Source of the DNA: Candidatus Shapirobacteria bacterium
Lineage (GTDB): Bacteria > Patescibacteria > Microgenomatia > UBA12405
Assembly: GCA_028710865.1 (NCBI GenBank)
Contig: JAQTUF010000001.1
Span: forward strand, 1-30,243
Reading direction: 5' to 3'
Length of the DNA stretch: 30,243 bases
Shown: positions 7,317 to 15,009 of the stretch, piece after piece
Position numbering within the stretch: the first letter of the stretch is position 1
Layout of the letters: the number at the start of each line of letters is the position of its first letter
Notes under the pieces: generated by a model
The model's database searches: none
What the model saw: only the letters and a program-made list of their open reading frames with translations
What the model was told of the DNA's origin: nothing
Made by a program: the position numbers and the translations under genes

Positions 7317-8418
7317 CTAGGTTTTTCAATATATCTTGAAGAATTATTTCTGAACCATTTGTACCTGCAGATTTTATGAACTTAGTTTGCTTTTCATTTG
7401 AAGGTATTAGACTTAAAATGTTTTTTAGATTTTTAATAAAATTTTGGTGAAATTCCGGATTATCATAACAATCTTGAGCTACTTGATGAAATTTTGGTAT
7501 TGCCTCTTTTTCTGATAAATTTTCAAAATCGACATCGTAATTCAAAACGTCTTTCCACTCAATTTTAGATTCAGCACAATCAGCTTTATCTAATAATCTT
7601 AATATTTGATATTGACTTAGATTTGTTGGAGGGATAAAAGATGTTGGAGTTCTAAGAGCAAAAGCTTCAAGAGTGGCTGTTAAACCTGAAGTGGTAATAA
7701 AATGAGAAGAGTCATTAAGATGATGAAGAAATTCATCTCTACCTAGAGTATTAAAAATAAATTTTTCATTTTTAATTTTACTTTTTATGTAATTAACTGC
7801 GTCACCACCCCCTACTACTTCTATTTCTTCTATCGGCTTAAAATCAAGTAAAGTGTCTATTAATAGGTTTAAATAGGCAAAAGACATTTTATCTTGAAAT
7901 GGATTTTTAAATCCGCCAATGTGTATTAATGTAAATGGTTTTTTTACAGTTTTAAATTTTGGCAAAATACCAAAAACAGGCGAAATTACTTTAATATTAT
8001 CTCTCTTAGGTAATTTATTTTTTATATCAAAAATATTAAAACAATAATAAGTATCTGCCATTAAATATTCCTCAGGAATTTCTTTCCAAAGCCAAGCTAA
8101 ACTGTCAATAAAAAATGCTTTTAGTCCTAACGATTTTGCCGTTTTAATAGCTAATCTATTAAGGGTACATATAACTAACGGATTTTGATATTTATTAAAA
8201 ACTGAACGAAGTTCTTCCTCATTCCTTTCATCAATATTTTCGATTATTATTTTATTTTTTATGTGTTCTGGAATGGTTTCTTGACACATTGAACTGGCAG
8301 CATAGACTATTTTACCCTTCCATAAGCTATACAATTCTTCTATTAAAGCTACGGTTTTCCCTGTCGGACCTAGTCCAAAAGGGTTTGATACAAAAATTAC
8401 TGTTTTGTTTTTTTGCAT
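7306..8418 (-). CDS. GT-B fold glycosyltransferase, possible cytosylglucuronate-synthase-like
   Basis: The 370-residue protein starts with a GT-B N-terminal strand and glycine loop (VIFVSNPFGLGPTGKT, about 7-22) and has a MurG/GT28-like C-terminal donor site: LIHIGGFKNPF, VVGGGDAV, then TTSGLTATLEAFALRTPTSFIPP. No membrane helix is present, so a soluble small-molecule or lipid acceptor is possible. An upstream in-frame ATG at 8499 overlaps the divergent gene and both promoters. I choose the ATG at 8418 because a TG-G-TATTAT box lies 11 nt before it. The neighbours (NDT-fold enzyme, radical SAM, aminotransferases) match the order of functions in cytosine-nucleoside pathways, where a GT joins UDP-glucuronate to cytosine. 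That specific activity is a hypothesis; GT-B fold is fairly sure. Confidence 0.6.
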   Translation of the reverse strand: MQKNKTVIFVSNPFGLGPTGKTVALIEELYSLWKGKIVYAASSMCQETIPEHIKNKIIIENIDERNEEELRSVFNKYQNPLVICTLNRLAIKTAKSLGLKAFFIDSLAWLWKEIPEEYLMADTYYCFNIFDIKNKLPKRDNIKVISPVFGILPKFKTVKKPFTLIHIGGFKNPFQDKMSFAYLNLLIDTLLDFKPIEEIEVVGGGDAVNYIKSKIKNEKFIFNTLGRDEFLHHLNDSSHFITTSGLTATLEAFALRTPTSFIPPTNLSQYQILRLLDKADCAESKIEWKDVLNYDVDFENLSEKEAIPKFHQVAQDCYDNPEFHQNFIKNLKNILSLIPSNEKQTKFIKSAGTNGSEIILQDILKNLVTL

Positions 8419-8429
8419 ATTATGAATAT

Positions 8430-8438
8430 ATAATACCA
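8430..8438 (-). promoter_or_regulatory. Extended -10 promoter of the GT-B gene
   Basis: On the minus strand TG-G-TATTAT ends 11 nt before the ATG at 8418. It faces away from the promoter at 8449-8477, so the 67-nt gap is a compact divergent control region. Confidence 0.5.
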
Positions 8439-8448
8439 CAAGATAGGC

Positions 8449-8477
8449 TTGACTAATACCAAATATTGGCTCATAAT
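8449..8477 (+). promoter_or_regulatory. Promoter of the cluster's main operon (-35 TTGACT, -10 CATAAT)
   Basis: TTGACT (8449-8454) and CATAAT (8472-8477) are separated by exactly 17 nt, close to the sigma-70 consensus. The -10 ends 8 nt before the ATG at 8486, so the operon mRNA probably has almost no leader. It is the best -35/-10 pair in the window. Confidence 0.6.
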
Positions 8478-8485
8478 ACCGCAGA

Positions 8486-9526
8486 ATGTTTACTATCATA
8501 GATAGTTTAAATAAACTTAAAAGAAGTAGAAAATTTATCGACTCTTTGTTTAGTCTTAATGGAAAGATTTTTTTGCAAAATTATCTAAGTTTGGAAGCTA
8601 AGTTTAGATCAAATAAAAAAGATAATTTTGTTGTATTTATTGATGATAGTTTGAATTTAATATCAGCTTTTGAAAAAAAATCTGAAAAGGTTTGGTTGTG
8701 CTCTTTGGCCGGTTACCCTATTTTGGCCAAAAATAATGTTTCTGTAAAAGGTTTAGAAAATTTCGTAAATAAAATATTTAATGGACTAAAAGTAGACGCT
8801 TTATATTTTCCATTAGTTTACAGAAAAGATAAAATATATTTAAAATTAAAAAGCTTATCTGGTATTTCAACTTGGCCTCGATTACCATCACCAATAATTA
8901 AAAAAAATTTTTCTGGAACAGTAATTTGGGATAAGGTTAAAGAACACTACGGCAGTCGGGCAGAGAAACAAAAAAATAAGTTTGAAAAATACCTCTATAT
9001 TAGGCCTATTAAGATAAATGAAGTTGAAAATATCATTAGAACAGTTGAAAATAATTCTTGGAAGAAACTATATGGTCAAGACATGATCTCTAGGGGAGAT
9101 CAGTATAAATACTATGTCAATATCATAAAAAATGGATTGGCTGATATATCTGTTTGTTTCGATAGAAAAACTAATCAGCCAGTGGCGTTTCGAATTGATT
9201 CATTAAACAACGGTATACTTTATACAATAAAATGGTCTTTTGATGAAAATTACAAAAAATACTCTCCTGGTTTTTACTTAATAACAATTGATTTGTTTCA
9301 TAAATATTTGAATACTCATTTAAATTATATTGATTTATATGGAAGTCCAGATTCTCTAAAAAATATGGTGGAAACGAATCGACTTTCGCGATGCGATTTT
9401 TGTTTATCAAAATCAAATTATTTAATAAATATGATTAAAAAAGAAAGAACTGATTATGATAAAAAAATTTATGATAATTATATAAAACAAAAAAGTTTAA
9501 AAAATTTATTTATAAAAAATGAGTAA
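8486..9526 (+). CDS. FemAB/GNAT-like transferase (Acetyltransf_6 type), copy 1
   Basis: The 346-residue protein looks like a FemAB-type double-GNAT or Acetyltransf_6 protein. The central helix has AEKQKNKFEKYLYIRPI (about 159-175), followed by a long GNAT half with GLADISVCFDRKTNQPVAFRID and YSPGFYLITIDLFHKYLN...YIDLYGSPDSLK, the family's typical end. These enzymes transfer an amino acid from aminoacyl-tRNA, or an acyl group from CoA, to an amine. It is the first gene of an operon of seven and overlaps the radical SAM gene by 8 nt. A second diverged copy lies four genes downstream. In this setting an aminoacyl transfer to an amino-sugar is plausible; the substrate cannot be read from sequence. 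Confidence 0.62.
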   Translation: MFTIIDSLNKLKRSRKFIDSLFSLNGKIFLQNYLSLEAKFRSNKKDNFVVFIDDSLNLISAFEKKSEKVWLCSLAGYPILAKNNVSVKGLENFVNKIFNGLKVDALYFPLVYRKDKIYLKLKSLSGISTWPRLPSPIIKKNFSGTVIWDKVKEHYGSRAEKQKNKFEKYLYIRPIKINEVENIIRTVENNSWKKLYGQDMISRGDQYKYYVNIIKNGLADISVCFDRKTNQPVAFRIDSLNNGILYTIKWSFDENYKKYSPGFYLITIDLFHKYLNTHLNYIDLYGSPDSLKNMVETNRLSRCDFCLSKSNYLINMIKKERTDYDKKIYDNYIKQKSLKNLFIKNE

Positions 9527-10511
9527 GAATAAACCATTGATATTATTTATTAGGATTACTGAAAATTGTAATGCTAGTTGTTTTATGTGTGGATTTGCAC
9601 AATCAAAAAAACAATTTTATGTGACATTAGAACAATTTAAAGATATCGTTGATAAAGCCTATGAAGCGGGAATTAAAATGGTGAGGTTCACTGGCGGAGA
9701 ACCATTATTACATCCAAATATCGTGGATTTTGTTCAATTATTTAAAGAAAAAAATATTAAAACATCAATAATAAGTAATGGATTTTTACTACCAGAAAAA
9801 TATGAAAATTTAATAAGTAATGGTCTTGATCAATTGGTGTTAAGTCTGGATGGCAGTAAAGCGGAGCTTCATGATAATTTAAGAAATCTGCCAGGAGCTT
9901 TTGATAATTTAACTGGCAGCATTAAAAAAATTAAATCTATCCAAAATAATTTTTTAATTAGAATAAATACTGTAGTAAGTCCATTAAATATTAACGATCT
10001 TGAAAATATACTAAAATTACTAATTGATTTAGATGTAGATCAATGGTCAATTATTCCAATAAAAAGTAAGGAAAATATTTGGGAAAAAGTTGAAAAAAAA
10101 GAATTTTTGAAGATTTATAGTAGATTTCAAAAAAATATTAAAAATATATCAAGGCCTAAGCTTTTAGGTTATTCAAAAAAATGGGCAGGACGAAGCAAAA
10201 AAGATGTTGAAAAATATCTCAATACAGGGATCAGCTCAACACCTAAAGCAGAATGCAAATTAGTTGGTCTGGTTAGATTTTATGTGCCATCAATCGATAA
10301 ATTATCTCCTTGTAATTGTGCATCATGGAGATTGTCTGATGTTGATTTTGACACCCATTTTGAACTTTCTGATTTAACCGGAAATAAAATTACTAAGATG
10401 ATAGATTATTTAAGAATAAATGGACCAAAAGTGTGTAAAGGATGTGAACCTATAAACGCTTTTTTAGCAGAAAATCCAGAAATTATTGATGATGAAATTT
10501 TTTCTTTTTGA
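9519..10511 (+). CDS. Radical SAM enzyme with auxiliary-cluster cysteines, BlsE-like
   Basis: The 330-residue protein opens with ITENCNASCFMCGF, in which Cys17, Cys21 and Cys24 form the CX3CX2C site for the 4Fe-4S cluster that cleaves S-adenosylmethionine. FTGGEPLLHP (57-66) supplies the SAM-binding GGEP, followed by ISNGFLLP and LVLSLDG strands of the partial TIM barrel. The C-terminal region has Cys246, Cys265, Cys267, Cys306 and Cys309, arranged like a SPASM or Twitch auxiliary cluster. From memory, the N-terminal motif and length resemble BlsE, the cytosylglucuronate decarboxylase of blasticidin S; other SPASM enzymes modify peptides. No precursor peptide is seen nearby. It overlaps the genes on both sides or abuts them, so it is translationally coupled. 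Radical SAM is certain; the reaction is inferred. Confidence 0.8.
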   Translation: MSKNKPLILFIRITENCNASCFMCGFAQSKKQFYVTLEQFKDIVDKAYEAGIKMVRFTGGEPLLHPNIVDFVQLFKEKNIKTSIISNGFLLPEKYENLISNGLDQLVLSLDGSKAELHDNLRNLPGAFDNLTGSIKKIKSIQNNFLIRINTVVSPLNINDLENILKLLIDLDVDQWSIIPIKSKENIWEKVEKKEFLKIYSRFQKNIKNISRPKLLGYSKKWAGRSKKDVEKYLNTGISSTPKAECKLVGLVRFYVPSIDKLSPCNCASWRLSDVDFDTHFELSDLTGNKITKMIDYLRINGPKVCKGCEPINAFLAENPEIIDDEIFSF

Positions 10512-10512
10512 T

Positions 10513-11499
10513 ATGACAAGAATATCCAAATTAAAAATTAATAAAGATTCTCAAAAAACATATTTAGCTTCCTTTTTTGGTAAAAAATATGGTGAATTTG
10601 TTTATTCTGGAACAATGGCGGTTGAAACGGCGCTACATTGTTCTGGAATTAATGAAGGTGATTATGTGTTAATTCAAAATAATGTCTGTTATAGAATTTT
10701 GCTATGTATTATTAGACTTAAGGCAATACCGATAATAGTTACCCCAATAAATGGGTGGATCATAACAGAAAAAGAAATTTCCAAAGCTTTAGAAAAATTT
10801 CCAATTAAAGCGTTGTTTTTGGTTCACAATTTAGGATTACCAGTGGATATAAAAAGTATAAAAAAAATTGTTGGTGAAAAAATTATAATAATTGAAGATG
10901 CTTCACAAGCCTGGAAGATCAGTTCAAAAGGAAATAAAATTGGAAAATATAGTGATTATGTTGTTACCTCTTTTGGATTATCTAAACCATTGAGTTTTGG
11001 TATTGGTGGAGCTATTTTTTGCAATACCAAAAATTTTATGAAACTAATTGATGGTTATAATAAAAGTTCTAGATTGTCTAGTATTCCTCTTTTGCCATAT
11101 ACCCTACCAAAAACATTTAATATTAATATTAAAGAATTGATAAAAACGGCCGATAAAATCACTAAACACCAACAATTGATTGCAACATTTTTATTAAAGA
11201 ATTTAGATTGTAAAAAAATAAACTTTTGGCAACCTGACTTAAATGATTATCCAACATGGCATAGATTCCCTATTTGGACTAATGAAAAAAGTGTTTATAA
11301 AAAAATAAAAATGGTGGCTGATGAATGTCAAATTGATTATGAAATTCCATATAAAATATCATTGGATAAAACACCATTAGCTATTAACGGTTTTGCAATA
11401 AATATGGGTAATATAGATAAAAACTTATATCATTTTCTTATAAAAACTAATAATAATTCTTTAAAGAAAATTAAAAAATTTATTAAATTATTACAATGA
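10513..11499 (+). CDS. DegT/DnrJ/EryC1/StrS-type PLP aminotransferase, copy 1 (divergent)
   Basis: The 328-residue protein belongs to the sugar aminotransferase family. An N-terminal YSGTMAVETAL stretch binds PLP phosphate, IIIIEDASQAW places the Asp (about 129) and Gln (132) that hold the ring, and TSFGLSKPLSFGIGGAIF supplies Lys158 as the Schiff-base lysine. It is shorter and more diverged than copy 2, lacks the usual GEGG after the lysine (GIGG instead), and so may use another substrate. An ORF start at 10486 would overlap the radical SAM gene by 26 nt; the ATG at 10513, one base after that gene's stop, is preferred. Its stop overlaps the next start as ATGA. Expected role: amination of a keto-sugar on the pathway intermediate. 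Confidence 0.75.
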   Translation: MTRISKLKINKDSQKTYLASFFGKKYGEFVYSGTMAVETALHCSGINEGDYVLIQNNVCYRILLCIIRLKAIPIIVTPINGWIITEKEISKALEKFPIKALFLVHNLGLPVDIKSIKKIVGEKIIIIEDASQAWKISSKGNKIGKYSDYVVTSFGLSKPLSFGIGGAIFCNTKNFMKLIDGYNKSSRLSSIPLLPYTLPKTFNINIKELIKTADKITKHQQLIATFLLKNLDCKKINFWQPDLNDYPTWHRFPIWTNEKSVYKKIKMVADECQIDYEIPYKISLDKTPLAINGFAINMGNIDKNLYHFLIKTNNNSLKKIKKFIKLLQ

Positions 11500-12647
11500 A
11501 AACTTTTAAAAAAATAAATCCAAATGAATACGGTGGCTTACTATATAACGAAGAAAAAATTGAGGAAATAAAAAAAATTCTACAGACAAAGAAAATATTT
11601 AGATATTCTTCGCGTAAAATTTCTATTACTGATAAATTAGAGAACTGTGTAAAGAAATATTTAGATATAAATTTTGCATTAGGTTTGAATAGTGGAACTA
11701 GTGCACTAAAGACTGCATTATTTGCTGTCGGAGTCAAACCAGGTGATAGAGTTTTGATAAGTTCGTTTACTTTTATAGCAACAGCAGCAGTGGTTATTAG
11801 CCTGGGAGCCATACCAATTCCAATAGATTTTGATTTTAACAATTGTATGAATATTGATGACTTAAAAACAGAAATAGCCAAGGGGTGTAAAGTAATTGTT
11901 CCAGTTCATATACAAGGAAGAACTTTTGATTTAACTCAGATTATAAAACTGGCTAAAAAAAATAAAATTATGGTAGTTGAAGATGCCTGTCAGGCGTTTG
12001 CATCAAAATACCTTGATAAATTTTCAGGTACAATTGGTGATGTTGGTGTATACAGTTTTCAACAGTATAAACAAATATCAGCTGGTGAAGGAGGAATGCT
12101 AGTAACCAATAATGAAAAGATTTATAAACAGGCAAAAATATATTCTGATCACGGTATGGTAAGGGAAACTATGACTTGGGATGATGAAATGGCAACAATT
12201 GGAGAGAACAGTCGAATGAATAATTTACAGGCAGCAATTGTTAAAATTCAAATAAAAAATATTAAATCCATTTTAAGATTACAACACAAAAATAGAATGT
12301 ATATTATGAAACATATTGGGAAAATTGACAACTTAATAAATAGTCCAGACATAAAAGGAGAAACTGGCATGAACATTCTATTTTTACTTAAAAATAAAGA
12401 AACTGCGGATTTGGCAATAGCTAACGCCAGAGGAAAAAATATAGAAATCAGAAGACTGTGGGATAGACCATATTATATTCATGGTGTTTTTAAAAAAATA
12501 AAATTGAGACCTGAGGATTTAGGTAAAAATAAATGTGTAGTAGCTGAAGATATTTCAGAGAGATTGGTTTCTGTCTCGATACCGCCAACGCTTGAACAAA
12601 AACATTTAAATAGAATTATTAAAGAAATTCGTCAATTAAAAAAATAA
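11496..12647 (+). CDS. DegT/DnrJ/EryC1/StrS-type PLP aminotransferase, copy 2
   Basis: The 383-residue protein is a canonical sugar aminotransferase. It has LNSGTSALKTAL (64-75) for the phosphate, VVEDACQAFAS (160-170) with Asp163 and Gln166 under the pyridine ring, and YSFQQYKQISAGEGGML (186-202), where Lys192 carries PLP. The family aminates nucleotide-linked or free keto-sugars, for example in perosamine and aminocyclitol antibiotic pathways, and includes BlsH-type enzymes. It overlaps copy 1 by 4 nt. Two aminotransferases in tandem suggest either two amino groups on the product or a division between a dehydrated and a decarboxylated sugar. The 21-nt gap to the next gene is the widest within this part of the operon. 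Confidence 0.88.
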   Translation: MKTFKKINPNEYGGLLYNEEKIEEIKKILQTKKIFRYSSRKISITDKLENCVKKYLDINFALGLNSGTSALKTALFAVGVKPGDRVLISSFTFIATAAVVISLGAIPIPIDFDFNNCMNIDDLKTEIAKGCKVIVPVHIQGRTFDLTQIIKLAKKNKIMVVEDACQAFASKYLDKFSGTIGDVGVYSFQQYKQISAGEGGMLVTNNEKIYKQAKIYSDHGMVRETMTWDDEMATIGENSRMNNLQAAIVKIQIKNIKSILRLQHKNRMYIMKHIGKIDNLINSPDIKGETGMNILFLLKNKETADLAIANARGKNIEIRRLWDRPYYIHGVFKKIKLRPEDLGKNKCVVAEDISERLVSVSIPPTLEQKHLNRIIKEIRQLKK

Positions 12648-12668
12648 AAATTATCAGTTAATTAATGT

Positions 12669-13601
12669 ATGAGTCTTTCAATAAAAGAAGTATCATTGAA
12701 TGAATATACCGATACTGCTCATTTATTTAAAAATATCCCATTGTGGGCTGATCCTAAGATAATCAGCTGCTATAAAAACAAATTGATTTTGGTGGTAAAT
12801 GAAGGAACAGAAATTAGGGGTGTATGGGTAATTCCATTTATCCAAAATAATGGAATAAAAATAGCAAAAAGAAATTTTAGGTTTTTGCCATATTCTTCAC
12901 CATATATTTTAGAAAAAGATAATTTAAAAAGAAGAGAAATTGTGGATGTATTTATTAAATATGCAACACAAGTTTTTAATTCTATTTATTTGCCATTTGA
13001 TATGGATTTTTTTGATTTTTCCCCAATTCAAGCTAGAGGTGCTTTGGTGGAATGGCGACACAATCATGTTTTGACTGAAGTAATTGATTTAAAGAGAATT
13101 AACAGTCGATTAAGGAACCATATTAGAAGCTCGCAAAAGTCTGTAAAAATATTAATTGATGATAATCTGGATAATTTTAATTTTGATATAGCAATTAAGG
13201 GTTCTGACGAAGAAAAGGAACAAAGAAAACAATTGGCGATTGATTTAATTAATCAAAATAAAGCAATAATTATTTCGGCAAAAAATAAACAAAAAATTTG
13301 TGCTGGAGTATTAATGTCATTTGATGATAGAACTTCGTATTTAATGCATTCGTGGCAATTACAAAATACTCCAAGAGGAACAATTAGTAATTTAATATTT
13401 GAAGCTTCTAAATGGACATTTGAAGAGAAACATTTAAAATATTTTGATTTTGAGGGATCAGTAATTCAAAAAATTGATTATTTTTTTGATGGTTTTAATG
13501 CAAAAATAACGCCATATGGATTTGTACATTGGAGCACAGATGAAAAGAATTTATATAATTTAATAAATAAATCGATTAACATCGATGGCAGATTGATATG
13601 A
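12669..13601 (+). CDS. FemAB/GNAT-like transferase (Acetyltransf_6 type), copy 2
   Basis: The 310-residue protein has the FemAB/Acetyltransf_6 signature LRNHIRSSQKS (about 148-158), the helix that precedes the second GNAT domain, then CAGVLMSFDDRTSYLMHSW and NTPRGTISNLIFEASKWTF, followed by YFDFEGSVIQKIDYFFDGF and ITPYGFV. This fits a transferase with an N-terminal partial GNAT fold and a complete C-terminal one. It shares little obvious sequence with copy 1, so the two are unlikely to be recent duplicates. Its TGA stop overlaps the kinase gene start as ATGA, meaning tight coupling to a phosphotransferase. In the cluster model it would attach an amino acid or acyl group to the aminated intermediate. 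Donor and acceptor are unknown. Confidence 0.68.
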   Translation: MSLSIKEVSLNEYTDTAHLFKNIPLWADPKIISCYKNKLILVVNEGTEIRGVWVIPFIQNNGIKIAKRNFRFLPYSSPYILEKDNLKRREIVDVFIKYATQVFNSIYLPFDMDFFDFSPIQARGALVEWRHNHVLTEVIDLKRINSRLRNHIRSSQKSVKILIDDNLDNFNFDIAIKGSDEEKEQRKQLAIDLINQNKAIIISAKNKQKICAGVLMSFDDRTSYLMHSWQLQNTPRGTISNLIFEASKWTFEEKHLKYFDFEGSVIQKIDYFFDGFNAKITPYGFVHWSTDEKNLYNLINKSINIDGRLI

Positions 13602-14410
13602 TTAAAAATTTTAATGATTACAAAATAGTTGAAATGATTACTGGAAGGCTTGGTAATGAAATCGTTAAATACCAGAATAAACAGGGACAGACATTTTTTT
13701 TAAAGAAAGGACACGGATTGGCAGCGAAAGCATTGGAACAAGAGTTTTTAGCTTTGAAATATTTGTCAGATAAAAAGATAAGTATTCCTAAAATTATTGA
13801 TTTTAATTATCAAAATAGTATCGCCAATCTTCAAATGACTAGTGTTCAGGGAATACCGTCACAAAAATTAAAAGATATTTTAAATAAAGAAACAATCTTA
13901 CAAAAAACTGCTGAGGCTTTGAGAAAATTTCATCAAATTAATAAAGATAATGCAGATCATTTAACTACAATTGAAAAAGATTTGAATGAAATTGAGGAAT
14001 ATATTTCTTTAGATGTAATAAACGTCGAAGATTTTATGAAAAATAATGAGGGTAAATCGCCAACACAAGTATTTAAATATTTATGTCGTTTAAAACGAAA
14101 TCATTACAAAGATTCTATGACTCATGGTGATTATTGTCTTCCAAACTTGCTTTTAGACGGTGAAAATTTTGGGTTTATTGATCTAGGAGAATGTGGACCA
14201 GGAGATAAATATAAAGATTTGTCTTCAATTGAGGGAAGTATTAAAAGAAACTTTGGCAGTGAGTGGATTGATGTATTTTACAAATACTATGATCCGTTAC
14301 TTAAAGTGGATAGAGAAAAAATAATTTATTATCAATTAATTGACCAGTTTGACTACTATCTAAATATTGAGAAGTATAATAATTTATACCGAATTAATAA
14401 TCGTGTGTGA
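13598..14410 (+). CDS. APH(3')-like small-molecule phosphotransferase
   Basis: The 270-residue protein is a kinase of the aminoglycoside-phosphotransferase fold. MTHGDYCLPNLLL (174-186) gives the catalytic loop with Asp178 and the metal-binding Asn183. GFIDLGECGPGDKYKDLS (192-209) gives the second metal ligand Asp195, and this combination (HGDxCLPN, FIDxGxxGxxDxYxD) is that of APH(3')-type resistance kinases. Lys36/Lys37 and Glu49 fit the ATP-side lysine and its partner. The C-terminal YYDPLLK stretch matches the same family. Clusters for aminosugar antibiotics often carry such a kinase, which makes the product inactive inside the producer. A biosynthetic phosphorylation is also possible. Coupled by ATGA to the FemAB-like gene. 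Confidence 0.82.
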   Translation: MIKNFNDYKIVEMITGRLGNEIVKYQNKQGQTFFLKKGHGLAAKALEQEFLALKYLSDKKISIPKIIDFNYQNSIANLQMTSVQGIPSQKLKDILNKETILQKTAEALRKFHQINKDNADHLTTIEKDLNEIEEYISLDVINVEDFMKNNEGKSPTQVFKYLCRLKRNHYKDSMTHGDYCLPNLLLDGENFGFIDLGECGPGDKYKDLSSIEGSIKRNFGSEWIDVFYKYYDPLLKVDREKIIYYQLIDQFDYYLNIEKYNNLYRINNRV

Positions 14411-14416
14411 TAGGAT
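14408..14416 (+). promoter_or_regulatory. Possible internal extended -10 promoter before the HAM1-like gene
   Basis: TG-A-TAGGAT overlaps the kinase stop and ends 6 nt before the ATG at 14423. It could start a leaderless mRNA for the last operon gene. Confidence 0.4.
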
Positions 14417-14422
14417 AGCTTT

Positions 14423-15004
14423 ATGGAATTGGTTTTAGCTACAAAAAACATTAATAAAATAAGAAGGTTAAAGAAAATATTTAGTAAAAACTTTCCTAAT
14501 ATATTTCTGACGGACGTTTCAGATTTAAACATTAAATCACCACAAGAAAATGGTTTAAAACAAGAAGACAACCTTAAGATTAAATTAAATTATTACCACA
14601 AAATCTTAGAGAAAGATATTATATCTGAGGATGATGTACTGGAATTAAAGGTTAAAGGAAAATATATTTTGATTTTGAAAGTAAATGATTTCTTTAAAAA
14701 TGGAAATAATTTATATGAGGATTGGATAAACTATTTGAGAAAAAATAATATTATTACAGGACGATTAATTAAAAACTATGGCATAGTAATAAACAATCAA
14801 ATAAAAATAAGTAAAGTAGTTGTGCCTTTAATAGTCAAAACAAAAGGAATATGTAAAAAAAATATAGAATCTAATTTATTGAATAATTTTGTTGGGCCAA
14901 TGGAGAAAGGGTTGACGTTTAATGAGATGTCAAAAAATGAGAGAGATAAATATATGAATAATCTATGTGAACCATTAATCAGACAATTAATAAAATACAA
15001 ATGA
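14423..15004 (+). CDS. Divergent HAM1/ITPase-like nucleotide pyrophosphatase
   Basis: The 193-residue protein follows the HAM1 (XTP/dITP diphosphatase) pattern: LVLATKNINKIRRLKKIF at the N-terminus (3-20), PQENGLKQEDNLKIK (40-54) where the family has a conserved ExNAxxKA helix, an acidic SEDDVLEL (68-75) in place of ADDSGLEV, and LTFNEMSKNERDKY near the end. The usual SHR triplet after this last motif seems to be replaced by MNN, and overall similarity is weak. These enzymes split nucleoside triphosphates to monophosphate and pyrophosphate. In the cluster it might supply an NMP to the NDT-fold hydrolase, but loss of family residues makes a changed substrate or a non-enzymatic role possible. 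It ends 5 nt from the convergent LysRS-like gene. Confidence 0.55.
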   Translation: MELVLATKNINKIRRLKKIFSKNFPNIFLTDVSDLNIKSPQENGLKQEDNLKIKLNYYHKILEKDIISEDDVLELKVKGKYILILKVNDFFKNGNNLYEDWINYLRKNNIITGRLIKNYGIVINNQIKISKVVVPLIVKTKGICKKNIESNLLNNFVGPMEKGLTFNEMSKNERDKYMNNLCEPLIRQLIKYK

Positions 15005-15009
15005 ATATT

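Noticed and set aside
8353..8376. GLGPTGKT in the GT-B protein reads as a Walker A (P-loop) motif
   Set aside because: It lies at the N-terminal glycine loop expected in GT-B enzymes, and the rest of the protein has no Walker B or other ATPase motif but has a MurG-like donor site.
9519..10511. Radical SAM/SPASM enzyme as a RiPP (peptide) maturase
   Set aside because: No short precursor-like ORF was found next to it, and the neighbours are aminotransferases and FemAB-like enzymes. It is not fully excluded, because a precursor could lie elsewhere.
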